A stretch of DNA of 64,000 nt from Pacificitalea manganoxidans (GTDB lineage: Bacteria > Pseudomonadota > Alphaproteobacteria > Rhodobacterales > Rhodobacteraceae), in contig NZ_CP021404.1 in assembly GCF_002504165.1 (NCBI RefSeq), positions 1,116,001 to 1,180,000 of the forward strand, given 5' to 3'. This document shows, in pieces, positions 1 through 8,775 of this stretch (within the stretch, counting starts at the first letter, position 1; every line of letters starts with the position of its first letter). A program made the translations under genes and the position numbers. Under the pieces are notes generated by a model, which had not been told where the DNA came from, searched no databases, and saw only the letters and a list, made by a program, of their open reading frames with translations.

Positions 1-706
1 CGGTGACCGGCTGGCCCGAGATCCGAAGCGCCCCTTCAGCGGGCGTGGCAGGGGTGACCGCGCTGGAGAGGGTGGGCGCGCTGGCCTCCGCAGCAAAGAC
101 CGGATCAACAGCCGCCTGCGCAGACACGCGCGGGGTGGCTGTCGCTGTGCGCGCGTCGACGGGCGCGGGGGCAGCGGAGCGCTCGGCAGGGGCGGCGGAA
201 ATGGGATCAGGCGCCTCCGTCGCTGACAGTTGCGGCAGGGCGCTTGCGGTCGTGGGGAGGGCTGTGGCGGCTGGAAGGACACGCGGCGCGGAGGTGGTGG
301 CAACGGTAACCGAAGCGGCAGCAGACGTGGCCGCGAGGGCAGGGTGGTCAGCGGGCGCTGCGGGAAGAGCGGCTTCGGCGGTGACCACCTCCGCGGGCGT
401 CAGGGCGGCGGGACTGGCGGCGGGGCTGGCCGGGGAACTGGCGGCAGGACTGGCGGCGGGGGCCACCGCGACCGGGGCGTCGGCGGCAGGCTCGGCGCTC
501 AGAATTGCGGGCGCGGCGCGGGGGGTGCTTGTCGCCATGCGGATCTCTTCGACACTGACGCGGGTCTCGACGGGCGGCGGCGGAGCGCTGGGCGTCAACC
601 GAAGCGCAAGCGCCAGCCCCGCCGCATGCACCGTGAGCGCGATCACGATAGAGGCAAGCCACAGCCCCCGGTCGCGGGGCGGCACCTGTGCCAGTGCCGC
701 CGTCAC
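1..706 (-). CDS. TonB-like energy transducer, C-terminus beyond window
   Basis: GTG-started reading frame with no stop before the left edge (about 235 residues seen). Residues 15-37 form one membrane anchor (LWLASIVIALTVHAAGLALA), followed by a very long Ala/Pro-rich stretch typical of the periplasm-spanning part of TonB proteins. The receptor-contacting C-terminal domain would lie outside the window. Its GTG overlaps the stop of the upstream exbD in a GTGA junction, so translation is probably coupled. Being fourth in an exbB-exbD-exbD set supports a role in passing proton-motive force from the inner membrane to an outer-membrane or envelope partner. The partner cannot be told from the sequence. 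The family call rests on architecture and context, not on a seen TonB domain. Confidence 0.75.
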   Translation of the reverse strand, partial: MTAALAQVPPRDRGLWLASIVIALTVHAAGLALALRLTPSAPPPPVETRVSVEEIRMATSTPRAAPAILSAEPAADAPVAVAPAASPAASSPASPAASPAALTPAEVVTAEAALPAAPADHPALAATSAAASVTVATTSAPRVLPAATALPTTASALPQLSATEAPDPISAAPAERSAAPAPVDARTATATPRVSAQAAVDPVFAAEASAPTLSSAVTPATPAEGALRISGQPVT

Positions 707-1125
707 AGGGGGCCTGCCCCGTCTAGGGATGCGCGCAGGGTGACGAGGGTGATCGCCAACCCCGCAGGGCGCAGCGCCTCCACCGTCGCCAGCAGATCCT
801 CGGCGGGCAGATCACGCGGGGCGAGCAGATGCACGGTCGGCAGAGCCTCGCGCGTTTCGGTCAGCCGGGCGAGGGCGGTGGCGCGATCCACCTCGGCCCC
901 GTCGAGCAGCCACCCCCCGCCGGGGGTCAGCACCAGCAGCGGGCGCGGCAGACGTTCAAGCGGCAGATCCTGCGTCACGGCGGGGTCGATGGCCAGTTCA
1001 TCGGTTTCGACAATGGTGCCCACGACCAGAAAGAAAAGCACCAGCAGCAGGACGATATTCACCTGCGCCAGCCCAAAGTCATGGCGCGGCGCTGCGGCGG
1101 GCGGGGCAAGCCGGGCGCGGATCAT
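703..1125 (-). CDS. exbD: ExbD/TolR-type biopolymer transport protein (second copy)
   Basis: A 140-residue protein with a short cytoplasmic N-terminus, one membrane helix (residues about 20-40, VNIVLLLVLFFLVVGTIVET) and a periplasmic domain, as in ExbD/TolR. These proteins form the proton-conducting core with ExbB/TolQ. The usual membrane-embedded Asp of the LTPLxD type is not obvious here: the first part of the helix reads FGLAQVNIVLL. This copy may therefore be divergent or structural rather than proton-conducting. It overlaps the upstream exbD by ATGA (1122-1125) and the downstream tonB by GTGA (703-706). Confidence 0.85.
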   Translation of the reverse strand: MIRARLAPPAAAPRHDFGLAQVNIVLLLVLFFLVVGTIVETDELAIDPAVTQDLPLERLPRPLLVLTPGGGWLLDGAEVDRATALARLTETREALPTVHLLAPRDLPAEDLLATVEALRPAGLAITLVTLRASLDGAGPL

Positions 1126-1739
1126 GGGCGGATCTCGGATGCGGGGGGCGCGGCCAGCCCCCCGGCCATGCCACGCCCCGGACGCGGGATCAGGCGTACG
1201 CGCGGCACCTGCGCCAGACGGGCTTCCTCCAGCACGGTGGCCAGATCCTGTGTGCGGGCGTCGGGCGCGGCAAAGATCATGATCTCCTCGATCCCGTCGC
1301 TGACATGCCGGGCCAGCAGATCGGGCAGGGTCGCGATGGGATGGGACGTGGCGCCTTCGCGGATGCGGCCCGCGGCGACGTGCCAGATCAGACCCCGCGC
1401 GGGGGCGGGCGTGGCCGAGGGCGCCTCATCGCGCGCAGGCGGGGCGCCCGGCGCGTCAGAGGCCGCGGCTGCGCTGAGCGGGACCAGCGCATAGGGCGCC
1501 AGCGTCGTCGACAGCATGAAGAAGATCAGCAATTGGAACATCACATCGGCCAAGGGCGTCAGCGCAAAGACCATCCGCCGGGGCGGGCGGGGATCTGGAA
1601 TGGCGACGGGATGGGTGTCGGTCATGGGTGCGGCGGGCCGCATGTCCAATGGGTCCGGCCGCGGCGGGGCAGGATGGGCGACCGGGCTATCGTGGCCGGG
1701 GTCCACCGTGGGGCCGGGAGGGGATGCACCGGACTGCAT
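1122..1739 (-). CDS. exbD: ExbD/TolR-type biopolymer transport protein (first copy)
   Basis: A 205-residue ExbD-family protein. A Pro-rich N-terminal extension of about 55 residues precedes the helix FALTPLADVMFQLLIFFMLS, which holds the family's conserved Asp (LTPLAD) expected to carry protons. A periplasmic domain of about 120 residues follows. The first ATG lies three bases after the exbB stop. A later ATG (MTDTHPVAIPD) would shorten the N-terminus to a more usual ExbD length, so the start is uncertain. It pairs with the neighbouring exbD that lacks a clear Asp, so the complex could contain two unequal ExbD chains. Confidence 0.9.
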   Translation of the reverse strand: MQSGASPPGPTVDPGHDSPVAHPAPPRPDPLDMRPAAPMTDTHPVAIPDPRPPRRMVFALTPLADVMFQLLIFFMLSTTLAPYALVPLSAAAASDAPGAPPARDEAPSATPAPARGLIWHVAAGRIREGATSHPIATLPDLLARHVSDGIEEIMIFAAPDARTQDLATVLEEARLAQVPRVRLIPRPGRGMAGGLAAPPASEIRP

Positions 1740-1742
1740 GGG

Positions 1743-2444
1743 TCAGGCCCGCGCGGGATGGGACTGCGCGGGATGGGCCATGGGCGGGACAGGCGCGTGG
1801 AGCCCGTCCGCGTGGGGGCCGCCATGCAGCACTGCGGAAATCAGGCTTTCATAGGTTTCCCGCTCGGCAGTGATCCGGCCTTCCAGCCAGATCGCCACGA
1901 AATAGAAGAAAATCGCGATTGCCAGCCCGACGGCGGTGGTGATGAGCGCGGTCCAGATCCCTCCCGCCAGAACCGAGGGGTCCACGGCGCCCGCGGCGCG
2001 CGACAGGCGGCCAAAGGCCTCGATCATGCCGACGACGGTGCCCAACAGGCCCAGCATCGGCGCCGCCTGCACCACGGCCTCCAGCGCGCGCATGCTCCCG
2101 GTCAGGGTCGATAGCTCGTCCAGCGCGGCTTGGGTCGCGCGCTCGCGCACGGCGCCACGGTCATGGGGATGCGCCTGTCGGGCCGCCAAGGTCGCATGCA
2201 GCACCCGCACCGCTGCGCAATCGCGCCGCGCGGCCAGCGCCAGCGCCGCATTCGCGTCTCCGGCCTGCCAGCGGTCCAGCACGGCGCGGGCGGAGCGCCG
2301 CCGCCCCACGCCCAGCCGGGCGAATTGCGCGACCTTATAAAGGCTGACGGTCAGCGCCAGCACCGAAACGGCGGCCAGAACGCCAAGGATGATCCATGCG
2401 TAACTGTCGAGCCCTTGCGGCAGGACGGAGGATAGGGCGGACAT
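1743..2444 (-). CDS. exbB: MotA/TolQ/ExbB proton channel family protein
   Basis: A 233-residue protein with one N-terminal membrane helix (residues about 16-37) and two C-terminal helices in the diagnostic region (AAPMLGLLGTVVGMIEAFG and AVGLAIAIFFYFVAIW), as in ExbB/TolQ. A GGAG ribosome binding site lies just before the ATG. It is the first gene of the tight exbB-exbD-exbD-tonB run, where it would form the proton channel. The last 25 residues are His/Pro-rich and not part of the family fold. No Fur-type box is visible upstream, so iron control is not supported by sequence alone. Confidence 0.92.
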   Translation of the reverse strand: MSALSSVLPQGLDSYAWIILGVLAAVSVLALTVSLYKVAQFARLGVGRRRSARAVLDRWQAGDANAALALAARRDCAAVRVLHATLAARQAHPHDRGAVRERATQAALDELSTLTGSMRALEAVVQAAPMLGLLGTVVGMIEAFGRLSRAAGAVDPSVLAGGIWTALITTAVGLAIAIFFYFVAIWLEGRITAERETYESLISAVLHGGPHADGLHAPVPPMAHPAQSHPARA

Positions 2445-2776
2445 GGCAGGCTCCGGGCTGGGGCGCGGATCGCGGCGTCACGGGCGGGCCTTGGCGGAGG
2501 CCCTTGGCTGCGGACGCGCCGGGGGACACGGGGGGATGAGGCGCGGCAGGCGCGCAGGAGAAAGCGGTGTTGAAAAGCGGCGTGGTCAAATTCGGTGGGC
2601 AGTCAGGCCGCGAAATTGCGGCACGGGCGGGGTGGGTTTCGTGGGGCGTCGGGTAGGCTGGGTCAGGCGGGCGGGTTAGGCGGGTGCGATCACATGGGCG
2701 CGGTCAGGTGGCCGGGGCAGGCGGCGGGGTCTGTCGCCGACACCCCCCAAAGCCGCCCACCCCGTGCAGGCCCGGC
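2445..2776. other. Intergenic region between secreted protein gene and exbB
   Basis: 332 bases with no supportable gene. G-rich on the given strand, with several CCCGCC-like short repeats on the minus strand. It should hold the exbB promoter, but no clear -35/-10 pair, Fur box or T-tailed terminator stands out. Confidence 0.5.
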
Positions 2777-3235
2777 TCAGATCCCGAACTGGATTTCAGC
2801 CCGGCTTGAGGTCACAAGCCCGTCGAGGCAATCGGCCTCCGCGCCGCCTTCTGCCGTGCATTCCGAGACGGAATTGACCAGCAGGCGGGAAATTTCCTCG
2901 CAGCCCATATCGGCCAGATCGAATTGCACGACCTTGGTTTTGCCGTCCTGCAACTCCCCGAATTCGAGGATCAGCAGCCGCGATACGACGCCTTCCTGAT
3001 CGAAGACCGCAACCTCGTAGGAGGTGGTCTCCAGATCGGTGCCGGTGTTGTTGTTGGCGACATAAGTCAGACGGCAGCCTTCGCCCGCGGCGCGGGCATT
3101 GTTCAGCTCCAGTCCGAAATTGGTGGTGTCCTGCGCCATGACCGGCGCGGCGGCGAGCGGCAGGCCAAGCACCCCCGCGCAGAGGGCGGACAGGCGCGTG
3201 GCGCGCGGGCGGCGGTTTGGGTGCGGATGCGGCAT
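2777..3235 (-). CDS. Secreted protein of unknown function
   Basis: 152 residues. The N-terminus has Arg residues, a hydrophobic core and a signal-peptidase-like site (APVMAQ before DTTNF, about residue 34). The mature part of about 118 residues has four Cys (GEGCRLTY, DMGCEEI, SECTAE, ADCLDG), so one or two disulfides are possible in the periplasm. It is encoded in the same direction as, and upstream of, exbB, separated by 332 bases, so membership of that operon is possible but unproven. I do not recognise a named domain. Confidence 0.75.
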   Translation of the reverse strand: MPHPHPNRRPRATRLSALCAGVLGLPLAAAPVMAQDTTNFGLELNNARAAGEGCRLTYVANNNTGTDLETTSYEVAVFDQEGVVSRLLILEFGELQDGKTKVVQFDLADMGCEEISRLLVNSVSECTAEGGAEADCLDGLVTSSRAEIQFGI

Positions 3236-3544
3236 GTTGAAATCTCGTCCCTGTTGAGCCCGAAGAGTTGACTATAGGGAAAGTGCTAACATGACGCCGC
3301 GCTTCGTCAAAGGATAGATGCGGCAGACGCGCAGCGCGGCCCGGCCCCGCCATACCCGGCGCGCAGGCGGGAACGCGAGGTTTGACATTGCGCGCGGAGC
3401 GGTTGTTCTAGGGGGGCGGGCCCAGCGCGGGGCGCCGCGCCGGAAGCGGGACAGGACGTGGCGGAACGGAAGGTGGCGGAACGGGACGTGACGGGACGGG
3501 ACGGGGCAAGGCGACGCCGGGGGCCGCAGCACAGGGCATGGCAC
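3236..3544. other. Divergent intergenic region with G-rich direct repeats
   Basis: 309 bases between divergent genes, which must hold both promoters. On the minus strand a CTATAGT element about 40 bases upstream of the secreted protein gene resembles a -10 box. From about 3456 to 3512 there are repeated units (GTGGCGGAACGG, then GACGGGACGGGAC) without a clear function. A GTG at 3458 stays in frame with the DUF1036 gene. Confidence 0.4.
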
Positions 3545-4030
3545 ATGGGGCCGGGGCGCGGCAGGCACCGACACCGGCGCTGGCAGCAGACCGGGCGGTT
3601 CGGCGCGCGCTGGGCGGCGGCGGTGCTGGCACTGGTCGCCGGGGCCGGGGCAGCGCGGGCGGAGTTCACAATCTGCAACCAGTCCTTTGACGTGGTCAAC
3701 GTCGCCATCGGCGAGGCGGGCGGCGGGCTGGCCTATGGCGGGGGGGAGGAATTCGTTACCCGCGGCTGGTGGACGATCGGCACCAACCAATGCGCCAATG
3801 TCATCCGCGAAGAATTGGTGAACCGCTATATCTACGTCTATGCGGCGGATGTGTTCGGCCAGCCGATCCTTGATGGGTCCGTGCCCATGTGCATCGGCCC
3901 ACGGGCCTTCGAGGTGCGCGGCATCGAGGAATGTTGGCAACGTGGCCATGCCGAGGCGCTGTTTTTCGAGGTGGATACCCGCGCCGTCGCCCGCTGGACG
4001 CTGTTTTTGACCCAACGCGGGCTGGACTAG
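3545..4030 (+). CDS. DUF1036 family secreted or membrane protein
   Basis: From the ATG at 3545 the protein is 161 residues: a basic N-terminus, a hydrophobic segment (AAAVLALVAGAGAARA) that looks like a signal peptide or single anchor ending near residue 39, then a domain starting EFTICNQSFDVVNVAIG. This opening, a Trp-rich centre (RGWWTIG) and paired Cys are characteristic of DUF1036 proteins. A GTG at 3458 would add 29 residues encoded by low-complexity repeats and seems less likely. It is followed in the same direction by the caspase-like gene. Function is unknown in the family. Confidence 0.8.
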   Translation: MGPGRGRHRHRRWQQTGRFGARWAAAVLALVAGAGAARAEFTICNQSFDVVNVAIGEAGGGLAYGGGEEFVTRGWWTIGTNQCANVIREELVNRYIYVYAADVFGQPILDGSVPMCIGPRAFEVRGIEECWQRGHAEALFFEVDTRAVARWTLFLTQRGLD

Positions 4031-4187
4031 CGATTTTTCAGGCGATTTCCTGCCATGCGCGTTCACAATTGACCTTAGGGCTCGGTTTTACGCCCTGCGG
4101 ATGTAGACCGATGCGGCCCCAAGGGGGTATGATCGGGGCATTGAGAGTAGCCTTTTGTTCGTTCCTTTGGATATCCGGACCCGCGCC

Positions 4188-6182
4188 ATGCCCCCCAGGA
4201 TCACCGATTTTACCCGCTTCGCCCTCAATCCCCGTCATCCTGCGCCGCGCCCGTCGGGCAGGCTGTCTGGCAGTCCGGTGCCCCGGGGCGCGGCCTTGCG
4301 CAGGCTGGGCGCGCGTCTGGGCGGCGGTGCGGCGCTGTCGATCATGTTCTGCACCGCGATGGCGGGCACGGCGCAGGCGAAGCGGCTCGCGCTGATCGTC
4401 GGGAACGCTGAATATGACAATGTCTATTCGCTGAAAAACGCCACCAATGACGCCCGCGATGTGGCGGCGGCGCTGGAGCGGCTGGATTTCGAGGTGACGC
4501 TGCTGACCGACATGGACCGCGCCGCGCTGGAGGCGGAGGTCGCGGCATTCGCTGAACGCGCCGATGCGGAGGATGTGGAAAGCACGCTGTTCTTCTTCTC
4601 GGGCCATGCGTTTCAGTTGGACGGGGTGAACTACCTGATGCCGTCCGATGCGGCGCTGAGCGACAAGGCCTCGATCCAGCAGGCGACATGGCGGCTCGAC
4701 GATATCGTGCGGCAGCTGGAGGACCGCAACCGCCAGACGCTGATCTTCCTCGATGCCTGCCGCAACAACCCGCTGCCGGAAAACGCGCGGGCCGGGCAGG
4801 CCGAAGGTCTGGCAAAGATGCAAACCGGATCGGGCACCTTCGTGGCTTTTGCCACCCAGCCCAATAACGTCACCGCCGACGGGGCGGGCGACAACAGCCC
4901 CTTTACCGAGGCGCTGCTGAACCATGTCGAAAGCTCCGGCATCTCGATTTCGGACATGATGATCCGCGTCCGCAACGAGGTCGAAAGCGCCACGTTCGGC
5001 AAGCAGACCCCGTGGGATCAGTCCTCGCTGCGTGCGCAGTTCTATTTCGCGCCACAGGTCGAACGCTCGGCCGAACTGACGGATGCGGATTACGAGATGA
5101 TCGCCGCGCTCGACCCTGAAATTCGCGCCCGGCTGCTGGCCGCACTGGGCAATAGCGGTGTCGCGATCGAAATCGAGGAGGTCGAGGACGAGGTGGAAGC
5201 CAAACGTCTGGCCTCCGTCACCCCCGACTTCATCATCGAAGACCCCGATGCCGATCTGTCCGATCTGGAGGCCGCCGCGGCCGCGCAGGCGGAGGCGGAA
5301 GTGACCCCCGCCGTCGTGGCAGATGCCCCACAGGCCCAACCGGCGGATGTGACGCCGGGCTTTGAGATCGTCGACGTGCCTGAGCCGGAAACGCCGGGCA
5401 CCGCGACGGGCGAGGCCGCAACACAAGTGGCCAGCGCCGAGCGCACCCGCCCCGCGCTGCCGGACGCCGCCGGGGTCACCGCAAACACCGCCGCCACGGG
5501 CATTGCTGGCGCTACGCAGGCAGAACCCGCCACCGCGCAGCCGGGCGAAACCCTGCGTCTGGCCGATGCGCTGCCCGCTGATCCGACCCGCGAGCGGGAG
5601 ATCATGATGACCGGCTCCGGCGAGGAGGCGCTGGTGCTGGCGCATCTGTCGCCGTCCCGGTCGCTGGAGCCGATATTTGAGCCACGATCACGCGTGCCGG
5701 GGGAGGAACTGACCCGCGAGGCCGCCGCTGATGTGGGCATCGACTTGCCCGAGGAGGTCAACGATCTGGAAGGCCGCGAACTGGCTTTGGCCGTGCAGAC
5801 CGAATTGCAGCGGCTGGGATGCTACCGCTCCGGGCTCGACGGGCTATGGGGGCGCGGCTCGGCGCTTGGCATGGCGCGCTACTACGCGACCAAGAAAACG
5901 GCAGCCGCGACGCTGGACCCCTCCATGCAGGTGCTGCGCGTGCTGAAGACCGAACCAAAGGTGGTGTGCGAGGTCGCGGTTGAACAGAAAAACCAGCGCG
6001 TTGCGGCGGTAAAGGCCAAGGTCCGCAAACAGAAGGCCGCAGAGGTGAAAGCCGCCGCGCCCGTGCGCAAGGCCGCCCCCGCCAAGAAAAAGATCACGAT
6101 CCGCGCCGCGCCGACCACCACGACGAATTCCAGCGGTCAGCAGAAAACGATCAAGCGGATGAATACCGGCGTGTTCCGGTAA
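4188..6182 (+). CDS. Secreted caspase-like (C14) cysteine protease
   Basis: 664 residues from the ATG at 4188 (an in-frame TTG at 4155 is an alternative). A signal peptide ends near AGTAQA, then a caspase-fold p20-like domain starts (KRLALIVGNAEYDN). The catalytic dyad is visible: His140 in FFFSGHAF and Cys191 in FLDACRNNP. A long acidic Ala/Pro/Glu-rich middle follows, then near residue 535 a segment resembling a degenerate peptidoglycan-binding repeat (LQRLGCYRSGLDGLWGRGS), and a basic Lys-rich tail. This suggests a periplasmic protease tied to the cell wall. Substrates are unknown. The next gene encodes a peptidoglycan hydrolase, which fits an envelope role. Confidence 0.88.
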   Translation: MPPRITDFTRFALNPRHPAPRPSGRLSGSPVPRGAALRRLGARLGGGAALSIMFCTAMAGTAQAKRLALIVGNAEYDNVYSLKNATNDARDVAAALERLDFEVTLLTDMDRAALEAEVAAFAERADAEDVESTLFFFSGHAFQLDGVNYLMPSDAALSDKASIQQATWRLDDIVRQLEDRNRQTLIFLDACRNNPLPENARAGQAEGLAKMQTGSGTFVAFATQPNNVTADGAGDNSPFTEALLNHVESSGISISDMMIRVRNEVESATFGKQTPWDQSSLRAQFYFAPQVERSAELTDADYEMIAALDPEIRARLLAALGNSGVAIEIEEVEDEVEAKRLASVTPDFIIEDPDADLSDLEAAAAAQAEAEVTPAVVADAPQAQPADVTPGFEIVDVPEPETPGTATGEAATQVASAERTRPALPDAAGVTANTAATGIAGATQAEPATAQPGETLRLADALPADPTREREIMMTGSGEEALVLAHLSPSRSLEPIFEPRSRVPGEELTREAAADVGIDLPEEVNDLEGRELALAVQTELQRLGCYRSGLDGLWGRGSALGMARYYATKKTAAATLDPSMQVLRVLKTEPKVVCEVAVEQKNQRVAAVKAKVRKQKAAEVKAAAPVRKAAPAKKKITIRAAPTTTTNSSGQQKTIKRMNTGVFR

Positions 6183-6334
6183 CGGACGCGAAGCCACCGC
6201 GCGGGGCCGAGGATGGCCGCGCCGGTGACGTGACGAGTTGGGGATGAGTGTGTGCGACCCTGCCGACAGTCCAGCCAGACCCGCGCCCCGTGACCGGCGG
6301 ATGACACCGGCTGCGCGCCGGGGCTGAGGTCGCG

Positions 6335-8698
6335 ATGCAGGATGTCGATCCCCGCTTTCACAAACACAAGGCCCGCGCCGCGCGCCGCCGCCGTCGGGCC
6401 GGTCTGACGCGGCTGGGCTGGCCGCTGCTGGCGCTCGCCGTGCTGGGCGGGCTGGGGGCCGGTCTGTGGCTAACGCGGGCGCAATGGAGCTTTGGCCCCG
6501 TCGAGATCGCGGAGGAGGATCTGGCGGAGGATCTGGTCGCGTTCGAGGATGAGGCCGCGCAAACCTCCGCCGCCTTTGCCGCCGCTTTCATCGACATTCC
6601 CGGCGATCCGCTGTTGATCCGGCTGGAGACGGCCGACACGGCCCGGACCACGCGCAAACTGACCCCGCCGGAGGGCTTCGCCCCCGCCCGCGCCACAGCG
6701 GAATTGCTGCTGGTCGAGGATGTGATGGTCAGTTCCGAGGAGCGCTTCATCACGACATTGCCCTCCAGTCAGGAGGATTTCGCGTTCTTTCAGGCGCAGA
6801 AAACGGGAGGCGGCGCGGTAGTGCCGGAACGCGCCGATGTGGCGGAGGCGGTGCTGGCGGATGTCGAGGATGGCGACACGCCCACCACCGAGACGCCCGC
6901 CACTGACACTGACCCGCCCGACGCCACACCAGACCCCGACCTTGCGCTTGGCGATGATGCGGGCGGCTGGGGCGAAACGCTCGACAACCGGACCGAAGCC
7001 TTGCCGGGGTTCGAAAAGACCCGCATCGAAAACACGACCTCCATCGCCTTTGTCCGCGATGAACAGCGCAGGCGCCCAGCCTATAACGATATTTTCGTGC
7101 GGATCTCGGCGCGGCGGGACGTGGCCGGGCTGCTGACCGATAACGGCTTTGACGCGGAGGAGGCCGCGACGGTCGCGACCTCTGCCAAGGATATCCTCGC
7201 GTTGGAGACGCTGGAGCCCGGCCATGTCGTCGCGCTGCGGGGGCGGCCCGGCGCGGATGGCAAACGCCGCTTCGTGCAGATGTCGGTCTATGGCGCCGAC
7301 ACGTATCACGGAACGCTCGGCGTGTCCGATGCGGGCGATCTGGGGCTGGCCACGGACCCGTGGGTCGCAGATGAGCTGTTCGACTACACCGGCACCGAAC
7401 AGGAAGAAGTCACCGCCGGTCAGAAATACCGGATGCTGGATGCGTTCTATTCCACCGCGATCCGCAACCGGGTGCCCGCGATTGTGGTGGGGGAGGCGAT
7501 CTCGCTTCTGTCGAAGGCGCATGATCTGGATGCCTTCGCCAATCCCGGCGACCGTATGGTGCTGCTCTATGCGCCGGAACGGGGGGAGGCGGCCAGCGGC
7601 GCGGCGCAGCTTTACTATATCGGGCTGAAGGGCGCGTCGGTGGATGTGGATTGCTTCGTCTTCGCGGGCGGCGACGATTACGCCTGTTTCGGCGCGAAGC
7701 CGGGGCAGGGCGGCAGCGGTGGTGGCACCGTGGGGGGGATGGTGACGCCGGTAAAGGGCGTGCTGACCTCGCGCTTTGGCCCCCGCACCCATCCGGTTCT
7801 GAAAACCGTGCGCGTGCACAAGGGCGTCGACTGGGCCGCGCCCACCGGCACCCCCATTCACGCGGCTTTTGACGGGCGTGTCAGCTATGCGGGCGACGGG
7901 CGCGGCTATGGCAATCTGGTGAAGCTGACCCATGCCAACGGGTTCGAGACCCGCTATGCGCATATGTCCCGGTTCGGCACCCAGACCGGCGCGCAGGTGC
8001 GGGCGGGCGATGTGATCGGCTATGTCGGGACGACCGGCCTGTCCACCGGGCCGCATCTGCATTTCGAAATGTATCTCGACGGGCAGGCCATCGACCCGTT
8101 CGCAGCCGCCGCCCCGCCCGCGCAGGGCGATCCGGGCGCAGCGGCGGTGGAGGTGCTGGTGGCGCAGATCATCAAGGTCGAAAGCGCAGGCAACGCCCAT
8201 GCCAAGAACCCGCTATCGACTGCCACCGGGCTGGGCCAGTTCATCGAAAGCACATGGATCCGCATGATGCGCACCTACCGCCCCGATTTGGTGGCGCAAC
8301 TGGGCCGGGTGGAATTGCTGGCACTGCGCACCGATCCCACCATCAGCCGGGAGATGGTCAAGAACCTCGCACGGGAAGGCGAAAGCTATCTGCGCGCGCG
8401 CGGGCATGCGATCACGGCTGGGCGGCTTTACCTGTGCCATTTTCTGGGGGCCGAAGGGGCGCATCTGGTCCTGTCCTCGCCGGATGAGGCGCCGCTCATC
8501 AATGTGCTGGGCGGGGGCGTGATCCGCGCCAATCCGTTCCTGCGCGGCAAAACGGTCGCCTACGTCAAACAATGGGCCGAGAAGAAGATGACCGGACGCG
8601 GGCAGACCGCCATCGCCGTCGCACCGCCCGTGGTGCGCGAGCCCGCCGGGCTCGCCGATTTCCGCCAGCAGGTGCGCGCGCTGATCGGGCAGGGCTGA
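6335..8698 (+). CDS. Membrane-anchored M23 endopeptidase fused to transglycosylase-like domain
   Basis: 787 residues. An Arg-rich cytoplasmic N-terminus and one membrane helix (about residues 28-46) are followed by about 430 periplasmic residues without a recognised fold. Next comes a LytM/M23 metallopeptidase domain with zinc motifs His495-x3-Asp499 (HKGVDW) and His574-x-His576 (HLHFEM). The C-terminal part (residues about 605-750) looks like a soluble-transglycosylase fold, with candidate catalytic Glu616 in IIKVESAGNAHAKN and TATGLGQFIESTWIRMM. It could cleave both peptide crosslinks and glycan strands of peptidoglycan. It lies between the caspase-like gene and an ABC-F gene, all in the same direction. 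Confidence 0.88.
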   Translation: MQDVDPRFHKHKARAARRRRRAGLTRLGWPLLALAVLGGLGAGLWLTRAQWSFGPVEIAEEDLAEDLVAFEDEAAQTSAAFAAAFIDIPGDPLLIRLETADTARTTRKLTPPEGFAPARATAELLLVEDVMVSSEERFITTLPSSQEDFAFFQAQKTGGGAVVPERADVAEAVLADVEDGDTPTTETPATDTDPPDATPDPDLALGDDAGGWGETLDNRTEALPGFEKTRIENTTSIAFVRDEQRRRPAYNDIFVRISARRDVAGLLTDNGFDAEEAATVATSAKDILALETLEPGHVVALRGRPGADGKRRFVQMSVYGADTYHGTLGVSDAGDLGLATDPWVADELFDYTGTEQEEVTAGQKYRMLDAFYSTAIRNRVPAIVVGEAISLLSKAHDLDAFANPGDRMVLLYAPERGEAASGAAQLYYIGLKGASVDVDCFVFAGGDDYACFGAKPGQGGSGGGTVGGMVTPVKGVLTSRFGPRTHPVLKTVRVHKGVDWAAPTGTPIHAAFDGRVSYAGDGRGYGNLVKLTHANGFETRYAHMSRFGTQTGAQVRAGDVIGYVGTTGLSTGPHLHFEMYLDGQAIDPFAAAAPPAQGDPGAAAVEVLVAQIIKVESAGNAHAKNPLSTATGLGQFIESTWIRMMRTYRPDLVAQLGRVELLALRTDPTISREMVKNLAREGESYLRARGHAITAGRLYLCHFLGAEGAHLVLSSPDEAPLINVLGGGVIRANPFLRGKTVAYVKQWAEKKMTGRGQTAIAVAPPVVREPAGLADFRQQVRALIGQG

Positions 8699-8775
8699 GA
8701 CAGCGGTGACGCTCGTCTGCCTGCCCCATGCAGCGCCGCTTGACCTCCTCCCATCCGCAGAGTAGCCCGCGCATC

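Noticed and set aside
2445-2776. Fur or iron box before exbB
   Set aside because: No AT-rich palindrome of that kind is present in this G-rich stretch.
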